The position numbers and the translations under genes were made by a program. The notes beneath the pieces were generated by a model, which saw only the letters and a program-made list of their open reading frames with translations, searched no databases and was not told the origin of the DNA. A stretch of 64,000 bases of DNA from Brachycybe producta (Eukaryota > Arthropoda > Diplopoda > Playtdesmida > Andrognathidae): NCBI GenBank assembly GCA_036925085.1, contig JAUPFP010000020.1, positions 819,501-883,500 of the forward strand, in the 5' to 3' direction. Shown here in pieces: positions 1 to 12,600 of the stretch (positions are counted from its first letter, which is position 1; each line of letters begins with the position of its first letter).

Positions 1-813
1 TCGACCGGACACTCTTCAAAAAGCGCCAACGGAGCGGTTTTTCGCTCCATTTGACTCATTGTTGTACCTTCTCTCATCTTTTTGTGTTCTCTTCTTATTT
101 CTTCTCTTAAAGAGGGTTGCACTCACGTGCCCCCTGGTGGAGTTCCTCTTGTTAGAGAAAAACTTCTCTTTTTTTGAATTTTCTCTCCTTTTTGCGTTCT
201 TTCTCCTGGCCACCATAAAAACGTGCCCCGGAGGAATTCTTCAAGCCATCAGCTTTTTTGACATTGCAATAAACTGAACCGGAAGTGGCCACCACAGCGC
301 CACCTACGGTCCTCTTCATTCTACTCAATATAGTCCCTCACTGGGCACTGACTCTGTTTTTTCTATCCAGAGCCATCCAGCAGTGAGGACACAAAATTTC
401 TACAGTCTGAACATTTCTTCTGGTTCACCAAGCATTTAGCTTGTTGAACACACTTCCATTTCTACACTGATTTACTTTTATTTTAATAAATCTAAATTAA
501 AACTTTTGACGTGCGGTAGCCGCACCTAAGTTTATACTTTTAAAGTAAATCAGCTTTCTTTTCTTGCTTCTTTGGAAAGTTCAGCCATCTTGAACTTCTC
601 TTTTGTTTGCTCTTCTTTAGAAAGTTCAGCCATCTTGAACTTTCATTTCTTTGTGTGTTCTCTACACACACACACTCTTCATTCTTGTTTTCAAGTAAAA
701 CTAAAAGTGTGGACACCGCACTCGAGACCCCTCGGAGCTGTACACAGCGACTTGGACTTCGTCGGACTCGTTCGTCACCGCACATCCACATTACACAAGC
801 CACATCATTAATC
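1..813 (+). other. Retrotransposon leader, family B
   Basis: No coding sequence is supported here. The stretch corresponds in position to the long LTR-to-gag leader of the family-A element. It contains two CGG-N3-CCG hairpins with complementary arms, at 511-525 (GTGCGG/CCGCAC around TAG) and 707-721, and a CACGTG box near 125. A short direct repeat (GAAAGTTCAGCCATCTTGAA) recurs at about 576 and 620. Confidence 0.55.
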
Positions 814-1812
814 ATGGCTACCTCACACGACAATACGGGGTCCCTGCCTGATCACCAGGGTTCACACGAAGATCTGTTAGAAGTACCCATAACTACTGAT
901 GTGACACCACTGCCGCGACCGACTGGAGCCGAGTTTGAACACCTATCACAACAGGTGGCTGCACTATCGACTCGCGTGTCCCAGCTCATAGACGACCGAT
1001 TCACACCGAATCGACCGACTATACCACGGCGGACAACACGCACACACCGACTTCGCGACGATGACTCGGACGCCTCTTCAGCTCCCTATGTTGGCTACAG
1101 AGAGCGTCATGATCATTACGAAAGACACTACACACCGCACACGCGTCCTCTACCGCGCCACTCTGACTGGCCACATCAGGAGCAGTCAGATAATCCGCGT
1201 CACAGAGATGAGCGTGCAGAAATACCGATAATGACACGTGCTGATTCTCCTCACTCGCTTGTCTGGGTTGCACGTAGTGGTCGCCGCTCGGCACCCCCGG
1301 AACAACAGCCGCAACAAGGAGCGACACAAGGCACTTCAGTTTATGCGCCACGTTTTTCACCGCAAGGGGTAGGTCTGATGCCGGCTGGAATGTCAAACGT
1401 CCAGGATGGCATCTATCGACCAACCCCCAGAGGACCCTCCGTGGAAGAGTTCAATAAAAAATATAACGGTCGCCACCCTGCCGATTCAATCCAAAAGTTC
1501 AACGGGTTGACAGGTTTCCGTCCCTTCCTGGAAGAATTCGAGGAAGTGGCCCACCTGTACGGCTGGAAAGACCATCACAAGGAGAAATACATCACGGGGT
1601 GTTTCACTGGGGCCGCCCGCACGTGGCTGAGTAAACTGAGGTATGAGCTTCAGGACATTCCTTGGCCAGCCCTGAGAGTACAGATGGTAGATACGTTCTG
1701 CCAATCTGCCAATGCCTTTGGGGGAACCTCGAAACTCCACCCCGTAAGTGACGACGAAAGCAACGGCCACCCACACTGTCAGGAAACCGAACGCGACGAA
1801 ATAACACAATAA
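814..1812 (+). pseudogene. gag: gag fragment of family-B gypsy-type element
   Basis: This is an open frame of about 330 codons from the ATG at 814. The N-terminal ~200 residues are low-complexity, rich in Arg, His, Pro and Ser. The C-terminal ~100 residues (from about 1420) match the capsid-like part of the family-A Gag at 29060, sharing patterns such as [30 protein letters not shown] and WLSKLRY. Shortly after that block the frame leaves homology, near 1720, and runs 30 codons into unrelated sequence. The capsid C-terminus, zinc knuckle and all of pol have therefore been deleted. An upstream in-frame start at 607 exists, but the ATG at 814 fits the family-A start context better. Confidence 0.8.
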
Positions 1813-3230
1813 TTCATTAGTGTTTATTCCATGACTATGGAAATAAACACTACAAATCACCAAATAACAACAATAGAAGAGAAAGAGGAATTTGAGAGGA
1901 CAACTGAGGACAGTTGTCGAAAGATGGGGAAGGGGGTAAAAGGAACCCCCAACGAATAAACAACCCCACAGCATTAACAACCCCTTTAAACACTCTCAAA
2001 TAACTCCTAAAACTCTACAAAATTCACACAACTTTAATTTTTGAAACAATTCTAAACTTTTCAACATGGCCACCAATATTTACATATTGGCACCCATTTC
2101 AAACACTACAATAACTTGACCAGAACCACGTGGCCTTCACAAACAACTGTCAACCACGTGGTACACCTGAGATAAACGCCGAAGGCCAGTCAAGGACGTT
2201 CAAAAAAATAAGAAAATCAAAAGCCATAAAAGGATCAGCAAAAGAAAACACCGTACTCCCCTTTATTATGGGTGAACGTCATTGACTATGCTGTTGACAG
2301 TAGGAAGACAGAAACACTTCAAAAGAGACAATTGCTCTGGGGGCCAGACCAATACACTGAGACTTCAAAGAAAAAAACAACAACGAAAAACAGCAGGCCA
2401 TAAAAGGAGAAAAGAAAAAAAAAACAGTTTTGAGGATTTTGTGAGAGCGGACACCTTCAATTAAATAATAAAATTGAAGAACCTGTCACCCTCTCAATTA
2501 AAATCGAATTTCTGGGAAATCAACTCCCACCCCAAGAAACAATAACAAACAGCAAGGTGCATTTGTAACCTTGCTGACCCATCTACACTGCCTTTTCAAA
2601 AGACATTAAAAAAAGGAAGGAGAGAAAGTTAATGGGCAACTTCACACCTCGGTGTGAAATAAAATAACGGCCCTTCTCCCTCGAGATTTCTTAGTCCTTT
2701 TGTTTATCTAAAAATAATAAACAGGACCGACTCTGATAAGAATTAGATCAACACCTCTCACATCCAATATCGGTGGGACAACCCCCACCCCCAATAAATT
2801 AAGTCGTGAAGAAACCAATTAGAGTAAGGTGTCTTATTCTAAAAGGGGCCGGCCCTTCTAACTTTTAATTAAATAGAAATATATACAAGTGACCAAACCT
2901 GGTCAATTACCACTCGATTTGCTCTCCTCAAAGAAGCACTCGTTTTTGTTCATCTTTTTATGCTCGATATTCTTCAATCATGAAATCTTCAATCTACTTC
3001 TGTGCCAAGTTCCAAATTTTCATTTCGAACTTCTTCAGTTTTCGTTTTCATCAAAAGTTTGAGTGCCACCTTCAAGCCTTTGAACTCACATGCAGTGCAT
3101 CAAGCCTTCAGAACTTTTTGGACCTCTTGAAATAATAACAGAGTGATCGTGGACCGATTTCTGTTATTATTTGGAAGTGAACACCAGAAGCGGGACTTTC
3201 GAAATTAAGAACTTTATAACTCTTAAAAAC
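1813..3230 (+). other. pol-to-third-ORF spacer of family-B element (non-coding)
   Basis: No ORF is supported. The segment corresponds in position to the 750-bp spacer between integrase and the third ORF in the family-A element, and likewise contains CACGTG boxes (about 2129 and 2154). It is A-rich, with several GGAAAT/CACTAC-type short inverted stretches near 1815-1850. It probably holds the splice or leader signals used to express the third ORF, but that is inference. Confidence 0.45.
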
Positions 3231-5407
3231 ATGCCAGGTAGAGGCTCATGGAGAGGAGGCAGAATGATGTCTGCCTCTTCTAGTGAAGATGAGACGGAGA
3301 GTGGGACGGCGGAGACCGCTGGACCTCTCTCTCAATCTACCTGTCAACTACCAAAGGCAGGCACCGCCAGTGCACCCACAACAAGAAGAAAGTCGCCAAA
3401 CATAATAGATAGGCACCGCACCTCCTCTGAACCGGAGAATTTTCACCGGCATGGGGAGAAGCGCCTAAAAGCAAGCTTCAAGCCACCTGCCAATGTCGGA
3501 CGCGAAGGGAAGCCTGCTGCTCCAAGTAGCATCATCCCCTTCGACGTCACGACATCGAAACACTACTGGGAGGAGCGGGAAGACCGCATCAATATCAATA
3601 CCATGGCATGGGGGGTTAACCAGGCGTTCCGCGATAGTATCGCGCCTAGCCAACCCATTCCGGGCGGAGCTGCAGCTAGAGGGAAGCGTGGGGGAGGCGG
3701 GTCTGTGCCTTCCCCTCTCGAAAACCTCCAGCAGAGGGAGGTTGCTCTTCGCGAAGCAGCCAAGGACAAGAAGGAAGGGGAGGCCAACCTGGCGTACCTC
3801 CGTGCGGTTTGTGTCCGTCTCATCGAGCTGGGTCTGCCTTGTACGGCGCAACTCCCGAAGGAGGAGCTCCTGCAAATCGAGGTCCGGCTCCAAGAGGCCG
3901 CCCGAGTTACGTCATCGGCCACGTCATCACCGCCACCCTTGAACTCCCCAGCGATCTTGTCGACTAGCCTCTCTACGTCTCCTTTCCCATCTGTAACGCC
4001 ACCGGAGCCATTCCGACACCACTCACCGGTGCTGTCTATCTCTCCACCACCTCCTCCTCATACACCATTATCATCACCAACCACCTCCCGATGTGCCACG
4101 CCTCCACACAGAGAGGCCACCACACCAATTCCGACTCCAAAGTTACCTTCCATAGTGGTGGTCCCCCAACCTGTTCGTGTTCAGGTTCCCACTGGGGCTC
4201 GCCCCAAGGAGCCTCAACAGTCCTACAGGGGCCACCACTCTTCTCGAGACTCTCTTCAACGGCCACAGCCACGTCGCTCTTCGCCTCGTGGTTCCCATCT
4301 TTCGCCCCAACGCCGACCCGACGGAAGAAGTCAGCAGGGACAACATGGTTCCTCGGGACACGGCCTTCCGCCGCGTGATGACTTCGACCCAAGGGCCAGG
4401 CAAGATCTACAGGATCCCCGTGTCCAACTGGACCGCGACCGTCGCTCCGAAACTCGGGGCCCACCTAATCGGGTCCCGCATCACTCTCCACCTTCGCCGC
4501 CTCCAGGCCGCCTTCCTGTACAACCTATGCCCACGCCTTTGATGCCGCCACCTTCCGCCGAGCGTGCCGCCTTTTTGAAAAAACATAAGGCCATCACAGA
4601 CCTTCTGCAGGGCGTCATGCAAGAGGGAGGTGACCCGATGGAGGCGCTGGGCCGTCCACCAGAAAGTGCCAAGCCATTCGAGGTGCTGAGTAGGAAATCA
4701 GCATCGAAGCAACTACGTCAGTGGGCCCGCGATATGGCCCGGTCCGCCCTGCACCATGCCAGGCCTATCACAGGCGCATCAGTTCCCCTGGAACCTGCGG
4801 CTCCAACACCAGCCCGACCAGCCGCACCGCCCACTGTACCCCCTGCTGGGGCTACTCTGGGGCGGTTACCGCTGGATTGACTGTTCCGTGCAGCCACCTC
4901 CGGCGAGAGGTTACTTAACAATCGGTGGGTCACTTGGTCACTTAGCAGCGCGAAGTGCGCTCTGCCAATACCCTCTACGTAGGCCACTTTTCTTTGGAGG
5001 AAGGGTTCCCTCGTCTAAACCTCCCCCTCCGGGAGCAATACGTCGTGGGACTCTCTCGCCTGACAATTGCCCTCATCACCATCGTCTTCCCAAGAAGACG
5101 AATTGTTGAGACTATCAGTTTCGCCGGAGATGTCAACAATGGAACCACGGAGGCCCTTCTGGGGGCTTTCGTCAACTCCGTCTTTGGAACGCCAGCCGGA
5201 CAGACATTCCGCACCAGTCGTCGCTACATCCCGGAACCGGATCCCCATTACCGAATCGCCGTCTTGTGGGACGCCGCTTGGGCTACATTGTACAACAAGC
5301 GGTCCTCCTGCCAGATCATCGGGGATCGGGACATCTTTAACATCTTCCACCGGGATCTCCCCGACGACCAGGGTCAATGGCTGTCTGCCGCATCCAGCTA
5401 CCGATGA
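3231..5407 (+). pseudogene. Third ORF (env position) of family-B gypsy-type element, frameshifted
   Basis: The frame is open from the ATG at 3231 to a TGA at 4878-4880, continues in the same frame to about 4968, then shifts frame and runs to 5407. The start at 3231 is chosen because family A has a matching start at 34763. Three blocks match the family-A third ORF: an N-terminal basic/acidic block (SWRGGR followed by SSSEDE); a middle block with GGDPMEALG and WARDMARSALHHAR at about 4557-4780; and a C-terminal block of ~145 residues from TLYVGHFSLEEGFPRL to the end. Between blocks 1 and 2 lie a helical, charge-rich segment (about residues 160-230) absent from family A, and a long Pro/Ser/Arg-rich segment. 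There is no signal peptide, no membrane segment and no furin-like site, so it does not look like an envelope. Its function is unknown. Confidence 0.75.
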
Positions 5408-5724
5408 GGTCAGTTCCGGCGGGATTACCACCCCTACGGTTCATGGACTCAGGATCCTCCCCACCCTCCGCAGCAGGGATAGCTGCGCACCACATGTACT
5501 CGTGTGGTTGCCACCCATCCGGGTGGCAGTATCGAAAAACTTATAAAAAATAAAATACGTTACAACTGTTCTTTTCTTCTAGATTTCAATAGCGGCTCGC
5601 CACTCAGCGAGCATTAATTATCTCTTTATGTCCTCAGCCACCCATGTCTCCCCGCTGCGTAACTTGAAAGCCTTCCACCCTTGGCTGGAGTACGAGGATG
5701 TACTCCAAGCAAAGTTGGAGGGTA

Positions 5725-6415
5725 TGTAACACCCTGTAAATCGTGATCCCGCCAAAACCCTAGCCCGGGGGATAAACAACTCTCAACCGTCCCTCCCTCC
5801 CCTCTGACTCACCTTTCTGACTCATGCCCAAGCGGCGGATTGATACATAAAGGACCATGGTCACTTGGACCTGGTTACACCTTGCAGGTGTACACATCTC
5901 CAAGGTATAAAAGGACCATGTTCCTCTTTGTTCCTCAGTTCTTTCCTTTGCCTGTATTACGAGATAAATTCCGAATCATGGGCATGAGGATTCACTGTTA
6001 GTATTATTAATATTCATCCTTGTATTCTGTGTTTCTTACAAGTGATGAATAAAAAGTGTTGTAATAAGAAACAGCGTTGTCCTTTTGTCTCTATGTAACT
6101 AACTTCTCTTCAGAGGCCGGAGGCTCCATAGGGCAGGAGCTTTACGATTCTCAGCAGCTACAACATTTTCTCTTGTCGGTATACCGATGGAGAAGATGTA
6201 TATCAGCATCAACCGGAAGAGAGAGAGATGGCCGCCACTCTCCTGCATCGATTTCACCCCCATGCAGAAGAGTGACTACAATCTGTCTCCATCCAGCTCT
6301 CTCTACAGCTCGGATCTTCTCTGTGCAGGTGTCATACTGTTCAGAGAAGAAACGAAATGTGGAAAATGTCATCTAAAGGTTGGTAATAAAAATGGGTTGA
6401 TGTCAAAAGCTCACA
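5725..6415 (+). repeat. 3' LTR, family B (691 bp)
   Basis: It starts TGTAACACCC and ends AAGCTCACA. It is preceded by the purine-rich GTTGGAGGGTA, a polypurine-tract-like sequence matching the one before the family-A 3' LTR. It carries a TATA-like GGTATAAAAGGACC at about 5905 and AATAAA near 6050. Length and both ends match the solo LTR at 38359-39049 and the reverse copy at 52121-52817. Confidence 0.88.
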
Positions 6416-6439
6416 GTATAGACCTTCACACAAATAACT

Positions 6440-7040
6440 GAAGGGATATTTTTTGCATTTTAAATAACACAAATGCAATTTATAAATGGCACACATAAAT
6501 GACAGAAGTGTGAAATATAAATGACAGAAATGTGATTTACAAATAACAAGTGTGATTTATAAATATCAAGTGTGATTTATAAATAACAAGCGTGATTTAT
6601 AAATAACAAGTGTGATGTATAAATAACAAGTGTGATTTATAAATAACAATTGCAATTTATAAATAACACTTGAGATTTATAAATAACAAATGTGCGATTT
6701 ATAAATAACACTTGCGATAAATAAATAACACTTGCGATTTATATATAACACTTGCAATTTATAAATAACACTTGCGATTTATAAATAACACTTGCGATTT
6801 ATAAATAACACTTGCGATTTATAAATAACACTTGCGATTTATAAATAACACTTGCGATTTATAAATAACACTTGCGATTTATAAATAACACTTGCGATTT
6901 ATAAATAACACTTGCGATTTATAAATAACACTTGCGATTTATAAATAACACTTGCAATTTATAAATAACCTGTGATTTATAAATCACAATGGTTATATAT
7001 AAATCACAACGGCTATATATAAATCACAACGTTTATTTGT
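6440..7040 (+). repeat. 20-bp minisatellite array
   Basis: The unit ATAAATAACACTTGCGATTT is tandemly repeated about 30 times. Copies are nearly perfect from 6730 to 6960 and more diverged at both edges (GTGTGATTTATAAATAACAA variants). There are no spacers between units, so this is a minisatellite and not a CRISPR-like array. Confidence 0.95.
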
Positions 7041-7724
7041 ATATACCATTAAATGCATGCGTAAATGGCAAGAAAACGTGTATCATGTTCCCGTTTACAC
7101 TTGGCGCCCCCATACATGTGTTATTCATTTGTAATAATATGGTTTAAAATGAAAATATGTCACATGTATTCTTATATACAAAAATAATAACAGAACATAG
7201 AAAGGAACACCCCTCCTTAATAATAGAAAAGTTCCCCTTTCGAATGCTACAACTGGAAAGAGGAAGAATCTCGATTTTTTTTAAAAAAATTACGTTTTTA
7301 AAAAATCAAAATTTTATATATCAAATCGCTCTAATATCTAATATCTCTAATATCAATTATCCAGTTTCATCGTCAGAATGTGTACATCATTTTAGTTCTG
7401 ATGATATTTTATTGTAGGTAGCGCCATTTTCGAGTTGTTCGACCCACAAAAAATTACGACCAAAAACTCAAAATTTATTTCTAAAAAATTCATAAAAAAA
7501 TAACCCCTGGATAAAATTTTCTACTTTTTCGTCAGGCGCATCATATTGACCAACGGAATCAAATAAAAAATACTGCACACTCTTATCTCTTTCCGTTCTT
7601 GAGTTGTTCGACCCACAAAATCGGGGTCCCGGACACACACACATACAGACATCCTTTTTTACACTTTTCTTGCATGATTTCACGAGCGATTTTTACGGTT
7701 ATTTAAATAAAAAAATAGAAGGAC
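7041..7724. other. Intronic sequence, nothing recognised
   Basis: The sequence is AT-rich with no supported ORF. The phrase GAGTTGTTCGACCCACAAAA occurs twice (about 7431 and 7600), followed at 7620 by a CA-rich stretch. This suggests the tail of a degraded interspersed repeat, but no family can be named. Confidence 0.4.
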
Positions 7725-7867
7725 ATTTGCATTTTGCACTTTACTGTATTAAATTAATTGAGCGATTGTTAGGCGATTTCTTGCAAGTTTAGTAACACCA
7801 TATAGTAACACTTATTTGTCTTCATGTTGTCTACTCAAAACAACAAGATGGCGGTGTATCTAGGCTC
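7725..7867 (+). repeat. Right end of TTAA-flanked MITE, family Q
   Basis: It matches the right end of the complete family-Q copy at 42268-43161, including GAGCGATTGT, GGCGATTTCTTGCA, TTTAGTAACACCATAT and AACAACAAGATGG. It ends TAGGCTC immediately before TTAA (7868-7871). The left portion is missing or unrecognisable. Confidence 0.7.
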
Positions 7868-7871
7868 TTAA

Positions 7872-8190
7872 AGAAGAATTGAACGAATTTGAAAAACAGA
7901 AATGGAACAAGAACAGTGTAAAACGTGGTGCTTTTATAGGCTAGGACCTGTGGACACCTCTGAGGTGCAACCTGTCCAAGTGACCACTCTCCTAGAGATA
8001 TCCCTCAGGCCCCGCTCTAAAACAGGTTCGTACACTTGGGGATAGGGCTTCTTACAGGCCAATACACATGGTCTGAATAAATAGAAAAACTGGAACAAAG
8101 ATGGGACATGTTCCATTTTTTTCACTGACCCGATTGTCGGCAGTGGGATGGAACACCTGAACATGGCCGTGGATGCACACGTAAACAACT
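7872..8190 (-). repeat. Degraded LTR fragment, related to families A/B
   Basis: On the minus strand this resembles the U3/TATA part of the family-B LTR. CTTTTATAGGCTAGGACCTG and a palindromic ACCTCTGAGGTGCAACC pair correspond to the TATA region and the flanking GTGTAC/GGTGT palindrome of the LTR-B copies. Ends are not preserved. Confidence 0.5.
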
Positions 8191-9003
8191 AATTATTCGG
8201 GCCATTTATAGTCTTTACCTAGGTTCTGTATGGTGCACGTGCATAAAGACAAGTATCCATGCACAACCATCTACAAACTGACTGTTATGTGCACTTGTGG
8301 TTTGTCAGTCTCAGAAATCCAACAGACTGTCGGTCGTGTGTGCTGACCTTACTACAATCTAGTCCGTCACCGAGTGTCTGCTGTCTGTGCTTGCCCTTAC
8401 ACATGTACTGTAGAATATAAATATATCTTGATTTAGGATAGTTTAGCTTTGTTTGTACGTGTATATGTTGCTGTCAATCTGCGGAATCAGCCAATCTGCA
8501 GATTGCCTAGGCAATCTGCAAAACCCCACCAAACTGCTAGTGAATCTGCAAAATTCAATACATTTTAGCTTTGGTCAATTTGATTTTCACCAATAGGAAC
8601 TCAGTATTTTATTTTTGCAGCATATAAAACCCGCTCTTTGAAATCAATAGTATTCGAAACAGAATACTATAATTTAGCTGTTTTTCGCTGTAAAAAGAAA
8701 AAAAAATTGGAATAAATGAATTTAAAATATAATGATAAAAATAGAAAAAAATAATAATAAAAAGAACACATTTAAAAATATGTTTTATCAATATTTAATC
8801 CAACCGTTGGATTAAGAGTTCTTCGTCTATCATCAAACCAAATTAATTAATACCTCCACGGATATCGATAAAGCACGGCATTCGCAGGTATTTTTACTAA
8901 ATGAAAAACTACTGTTCACAATTTCACGACTACTTTTATTGGGGGGGGGGGGAATACTGCATTCCTATTGGCCAAAATGGAATTGACGAAAGCTTTCGCC
9001 AAC
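8191..9003. other. Intronic sequence, nothing recognised
   Basis: No gene is supported. There is a cluster of short AATCTGCA-type repeats at 8475-8550 and a G homopolymer of about 12 at 8941. These look like degraded repeat sequence. Confidence 0.4.
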
Positions 9004-9210
9004 ACAGGCAGTTAGAAATCGGGGAGAACTTCAGTTGTCTCCGCCCTTGTTATGACGACCGGCAACTTCTAATTGGTTTGTTGTGTGGTTCTACGTTGAA
9101 AAGGGCGGAGCATATGTGACATCAGACTACATAACCAACCAATTAGAAGTTGCGTTCGTCATAACAAGAGCGGAGCCAACTGAAGTTCTCCCCGATTTCT
9201 AACTGCCTGT
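9004..9210. mobile_element. Palindromic MITE with 9-bp target duplication (MULE-like, copy 1)
   Basis: Long inverted ends (ACAGGCAGTTAGAAATCGGG at the left, its complement at the right) make most of the 207 bp a hairpin. The flanks are TTCGCCAAC (8995-9003) and ATCGCCAAC (9211-9219), a 9-bp duplication with one mismatch. Related copies are at 17101-17294 and 44480-44683. Nine-bp duplications with long TIRs are typical of Mutator-like elements. No transposase is present. Confidence 0.8.
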
Positions 9211-9461
9211 ATCGCCAACGACCGCTGGAAAACGAAGGTGTACGGCAGTAAAAATTGTTATTTTATCACAGCCAAAAGTAACGAATTGTATACTTTTTGC
9301 TGCAAAAGTAATTTTTTTTCGGTTCGCTTGGCTTTTCACGGCTCTAATTTAGCCAAACTATAAACCAAAATTTAATACTTTATAAAACTTAACATATTTT
9401 CCAGCTGCGATATTACATTCACATATTTCAATTCTAATGGTGTTCTATATTTTAATTTCAG

Positions 9462-9632
9462 AAATATAACACATTAGTCGGAGATAGAGGTACTCAGCTC
9501 AGTGGCGGACAAAAACAACGAGTTGCAATTGCCAGGGCACTAATAAGAAACCCAGAAATATTACTACTTGATGAGGCAACATCAGCGTTGGATAGCCAAA
9601 ACGAAACACTTGTACAAAATGCACTTGAAAAG
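9462..9632 (+). CDS. ABCB: ABCB exon: NBD1 signature and Walker B
   Basis: 57 codons, phase 0 at both ends, acceptor TTTCAG and donor AG|GTTATA. It encodes the [10 protein letters not shown] approach, the signature LSGGQKQR, Walker B ILLLDEA with the catalytic Glu, and the D-loop SALD. It starts inside NBD1, so Walker A and the Q-loop of NBD1 must be upstream of base 1. Confidence 0.95.
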
Positions 9633-12600
9633 GTTATACAGTATACGTTTTATATACTTGGCAATCTATTAATTCTTATAGCTATAGCGAAGGGTGGGGC
9701 GCTGATTTAGATCCAAATTAAAGAAATTTGGCCAAATGTAACAAGCAAGTGTAGCCAGCACTAGCTTTTCGTTTGCCCCGCCCTTTTATAAGCGTCAGAC
9801 CAAATACCAACCAATTAGAAAATGAATGACGCTCGCAGTGGCGTAGCTAGGCGTTGTTGCTCCCCTTACCTCCCTCTCCAAATAGCCCTCATACTGGGTG
9901 GGGTGCCATTTTGATGAACAGCGGAACAGGTCTGAACAACAGTAGGAACAGTCAGGAAAGGTTAGGATATTAAGCTTGTTGCAGGAGTCTGTGGGGGCGC
10001 AGCCCCCATTTTTTAAAGAATTATTAAAACAAATTTGTCCGTTGTTCTAACCATTCTGACCGTTCCTCCCGTTAATCAAATTAGGAAACAGTCCAACAAT
10101 GGACTAATTTGATTTATTAATTCCTTAAAAACTGGAATCTGCGCCCCCAACCACCGTGCAACAAGCTTAATTTAACTAAACCTACCTTCTGACTGTTCCT
10201 ACTATTTTTCCGATTATTCCTACCGTTGTTCTGACCGTTCCGCCGTGCCCATTGATCTCTATGAAGATTTACTGGTGCAAGCATGTAGTTTTTAAAAGTA
10301 AATATTAAATGAAAGTCGATTTATTTTTGAAATTAACTGAATTAATAAAGCAAGCAATTTGGAATCACTCGCTTAATTTATTCAATTATTTTTGAAAATA
10401 CATAACTTTCATTTTGTTTTTTGCACCCCCAAACCTCCTGCACCCCCACCCGCAGTTGCGGGTCTTGCGGTTGCCTGGCTACGCCCCTGGACGCTTGTAA
10501 AAAGGCAGAGCAAACGAAAACTGGCTAAACAGTACTTGCCTGTCTTACATGCTGCATGAAGCAAAACCCCAAAATAGGCGTTTTCAGTTAACTGTTTTTT
10601 CGCCATACAACTAAATGGGCGTTGCCACTTGAAGACACCAAGGGCGTAGCTAGGGATCGAACCGCAAGACCCACAACTTTGCGGGGGCGCGGGAGGTTTG
10701 GAGAGCGAAAAACGAAATGAAAGTCGATGTATTTTCAAAAATAATTGAATAAATTAAGCAAGTGATTCCGAATCACTCGCTTAATTTATTCAGTTATTTT
10801 CGAAAATAAATAGACTTTCATTTCCTTTATTGTGCATAGAAATTTTTTTAGGGGGTACTATTTTAATGAACAGTGGAACGGTCCAAACAATGGTACGAAT
10901 AATAGTAGGAACAATAGTAAGGACAGTAGGAACAGTCCGAAGGTTTGGTTTAATAAAATTAAGTTGTTGCAGGGGGTCTGGGGCGCAAGACCCTGACTTT
11001 TTTTTAAGAAAAATTAGTCTATCAAATAAGTCCATTGTTCCGACTGTTCCCTAATTTGTTCAATTGGAGGACCGGTCGGAAAAATGGACACATTTGATTT
11101 AATAACTCTAAAAAATGGGGGGATGCGCCCCTGCAGACCCCCTGCAACAAGCGTCATTTTACTAAACCTAACCTTCCGACTGTTCCGTCGTTCATCAAAG
11201 TAGCACCCCCCAAGTATGAGGGCTATGTGGAGGGGGAGGTAAAAGGAGCGCAAAGTTTTCAGCGGCCCAGAGGGGAGGAGGGGGCAAAGTTTTACGCGGT
11301 GGGGGGGTGCAACCAAGACTAGCTACGCCACTGGAAGACACGGTTGGGGGTCACTACAGCTACCAAGGCTCACAAGAGATACTAGGGGGAGAACAGCTAC
11401 TTGGGTCACTACAGCTACCAAAAAAATATAACTCTTTCTTCTAACCTAACCGAACCTTACCTAATGAAACCTTACCGAACCTTACCAAATGAAACCAAAC
11501 CGAACCTAACCGAACCTAATGAAACCTAACGTAACCTAATGAAACCGAACCAAATCTAACCTAAACTAAATTTAGTTTTTTTACCTTTTTTATCAATATG
11601 TTAACGTATTGATAAAAAAGGCCTATATTTTATGGTAGCTATAGTGAGCCAGTCCCGAAGACACGTAGGGATGGTAACGCCGCCATAGGAGCGCGATTTG
11701 TGAGTAAAAACTTAATGGCATAGAATAAGAAGAATTCTCCTTATTCTGTGCTAATGGTCACAACTTAACATAGCATTTATAGCATTTATATCCCTCCCTC
11801 ACTCTGTGCACGAATGTTCTCGGAAACTACACACTCTAGAATCGTGAAAATTAACCAGTATACACATCTTTAGATGTGCTTCTTCGTAGGCTACATTAGA
11901 ATTTCCAATTTTCTTCAATTTACCTCATTTTTGTGAAAAATCATGAAATTTCACCAACACCCCTGAACTTTAAAAGTTAGCAGCCAGGAAAGCAGGCTTT
12001 ATTACATCACGTTTTTCCAAAGAATAAATTATCTCCCGTGGGTTATGGTCAAGGTCACCTTTGATCTCACAATTTACATTGGTAGCAAAATTGGTTAAGT
12101 CTTTGCAAGTTAAGTCTTTGCAGTTCAATACGGTGGCCGAGAGGTGCAATGCCTATATACAAACACACGACAACACCCAATACTCCACAACAACTTCCAA
12201 AACTACAACAACTTCCAAAACAACAACAACTTCCAAAACTCTACAACAACTTCCAAAACTCTACAACAACTTCCAAAACTACAACAACTTCCAAAACTAC
12301 AACAACTTCCAAAACCACAACAACTTCCAAAACCACAACAACATCCAAAACTACAACAACTTCCAAAACTACAACAACTTCCAAAAGCACAACAACTTCC
12401 AAAACCACAACAACTTCCAAAACCACAACAACTTCCAAAACTACAACAACTTCCAAACTTTACAACATATTAAATATTATTTCATTTATATTTATTTATA
12501 TAATTATTGAATTCAGTATGCATGTGCACATGCTCATTTGTGAGTGCACGCATGCACGTGTGTATGTACATTCCCCCCCCCCCCCCCAAAAAAAATATAT

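Larger units (their letters stand above)
1..6415 (+). mobile_element. 3' part of a decayed Ty3/gypsy-type LTR retrotransposon (family B)
   Basis: The order is leader (1-813), gag fragment (814-1812), spacer (1813-3230), third ORF (3231-5407) and 3' LTR (5725-6415). The gag and third-ORF proteins are recognisably homologous to those of the complete element at 26241-37229, but the LTR belongs to a different family (B). Protease, RT, RNase H and integrase are all missing, so an internal deletion joined the middle of gag to the pol/third-ORF spacer. The 5' LTR is not in the window. The element lies in the long intron upstream of the first visible ABC-transporter exon. Confidence 0.85.

Noticed and set aside
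3465-3922. Minus-strand and alternative-frame ORFs over the third ORF (also 4036-4464 and 34867-35760)
   Set aside because: They are shadows in a GC-rich, stop-poor coding region. They show no similarity between the two element families, whereas the plus-strand frame does.
6440-7040. Regular repeats resembling a CRISPR array
   Set aside because: Units are directly adjacent without unique spacers, and the context is a eukaryotic intron.
7157-7417. ORF of 86 codons
   Set aside because: AT-rich, low-complexity composition with no motif; expected by chance.
1-9461. Further ABCB exons encoding the first half of NBD1
   Set aside because: I looked for Walker A, Q-loop and FI--LP-type sequence in all plus-strand frames and found none, so they should lie upstream of the window.
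11435-11575. Interstitial telomere
   Set aside because: CCTAAC-like units are too irregular and mixed with GAAACC units to call telomeric.
12131-12151. tRNA gene
   Set aside because: Only an A-box-like stretch is present; there is no anticodon arm, B box or acceptor pairing.
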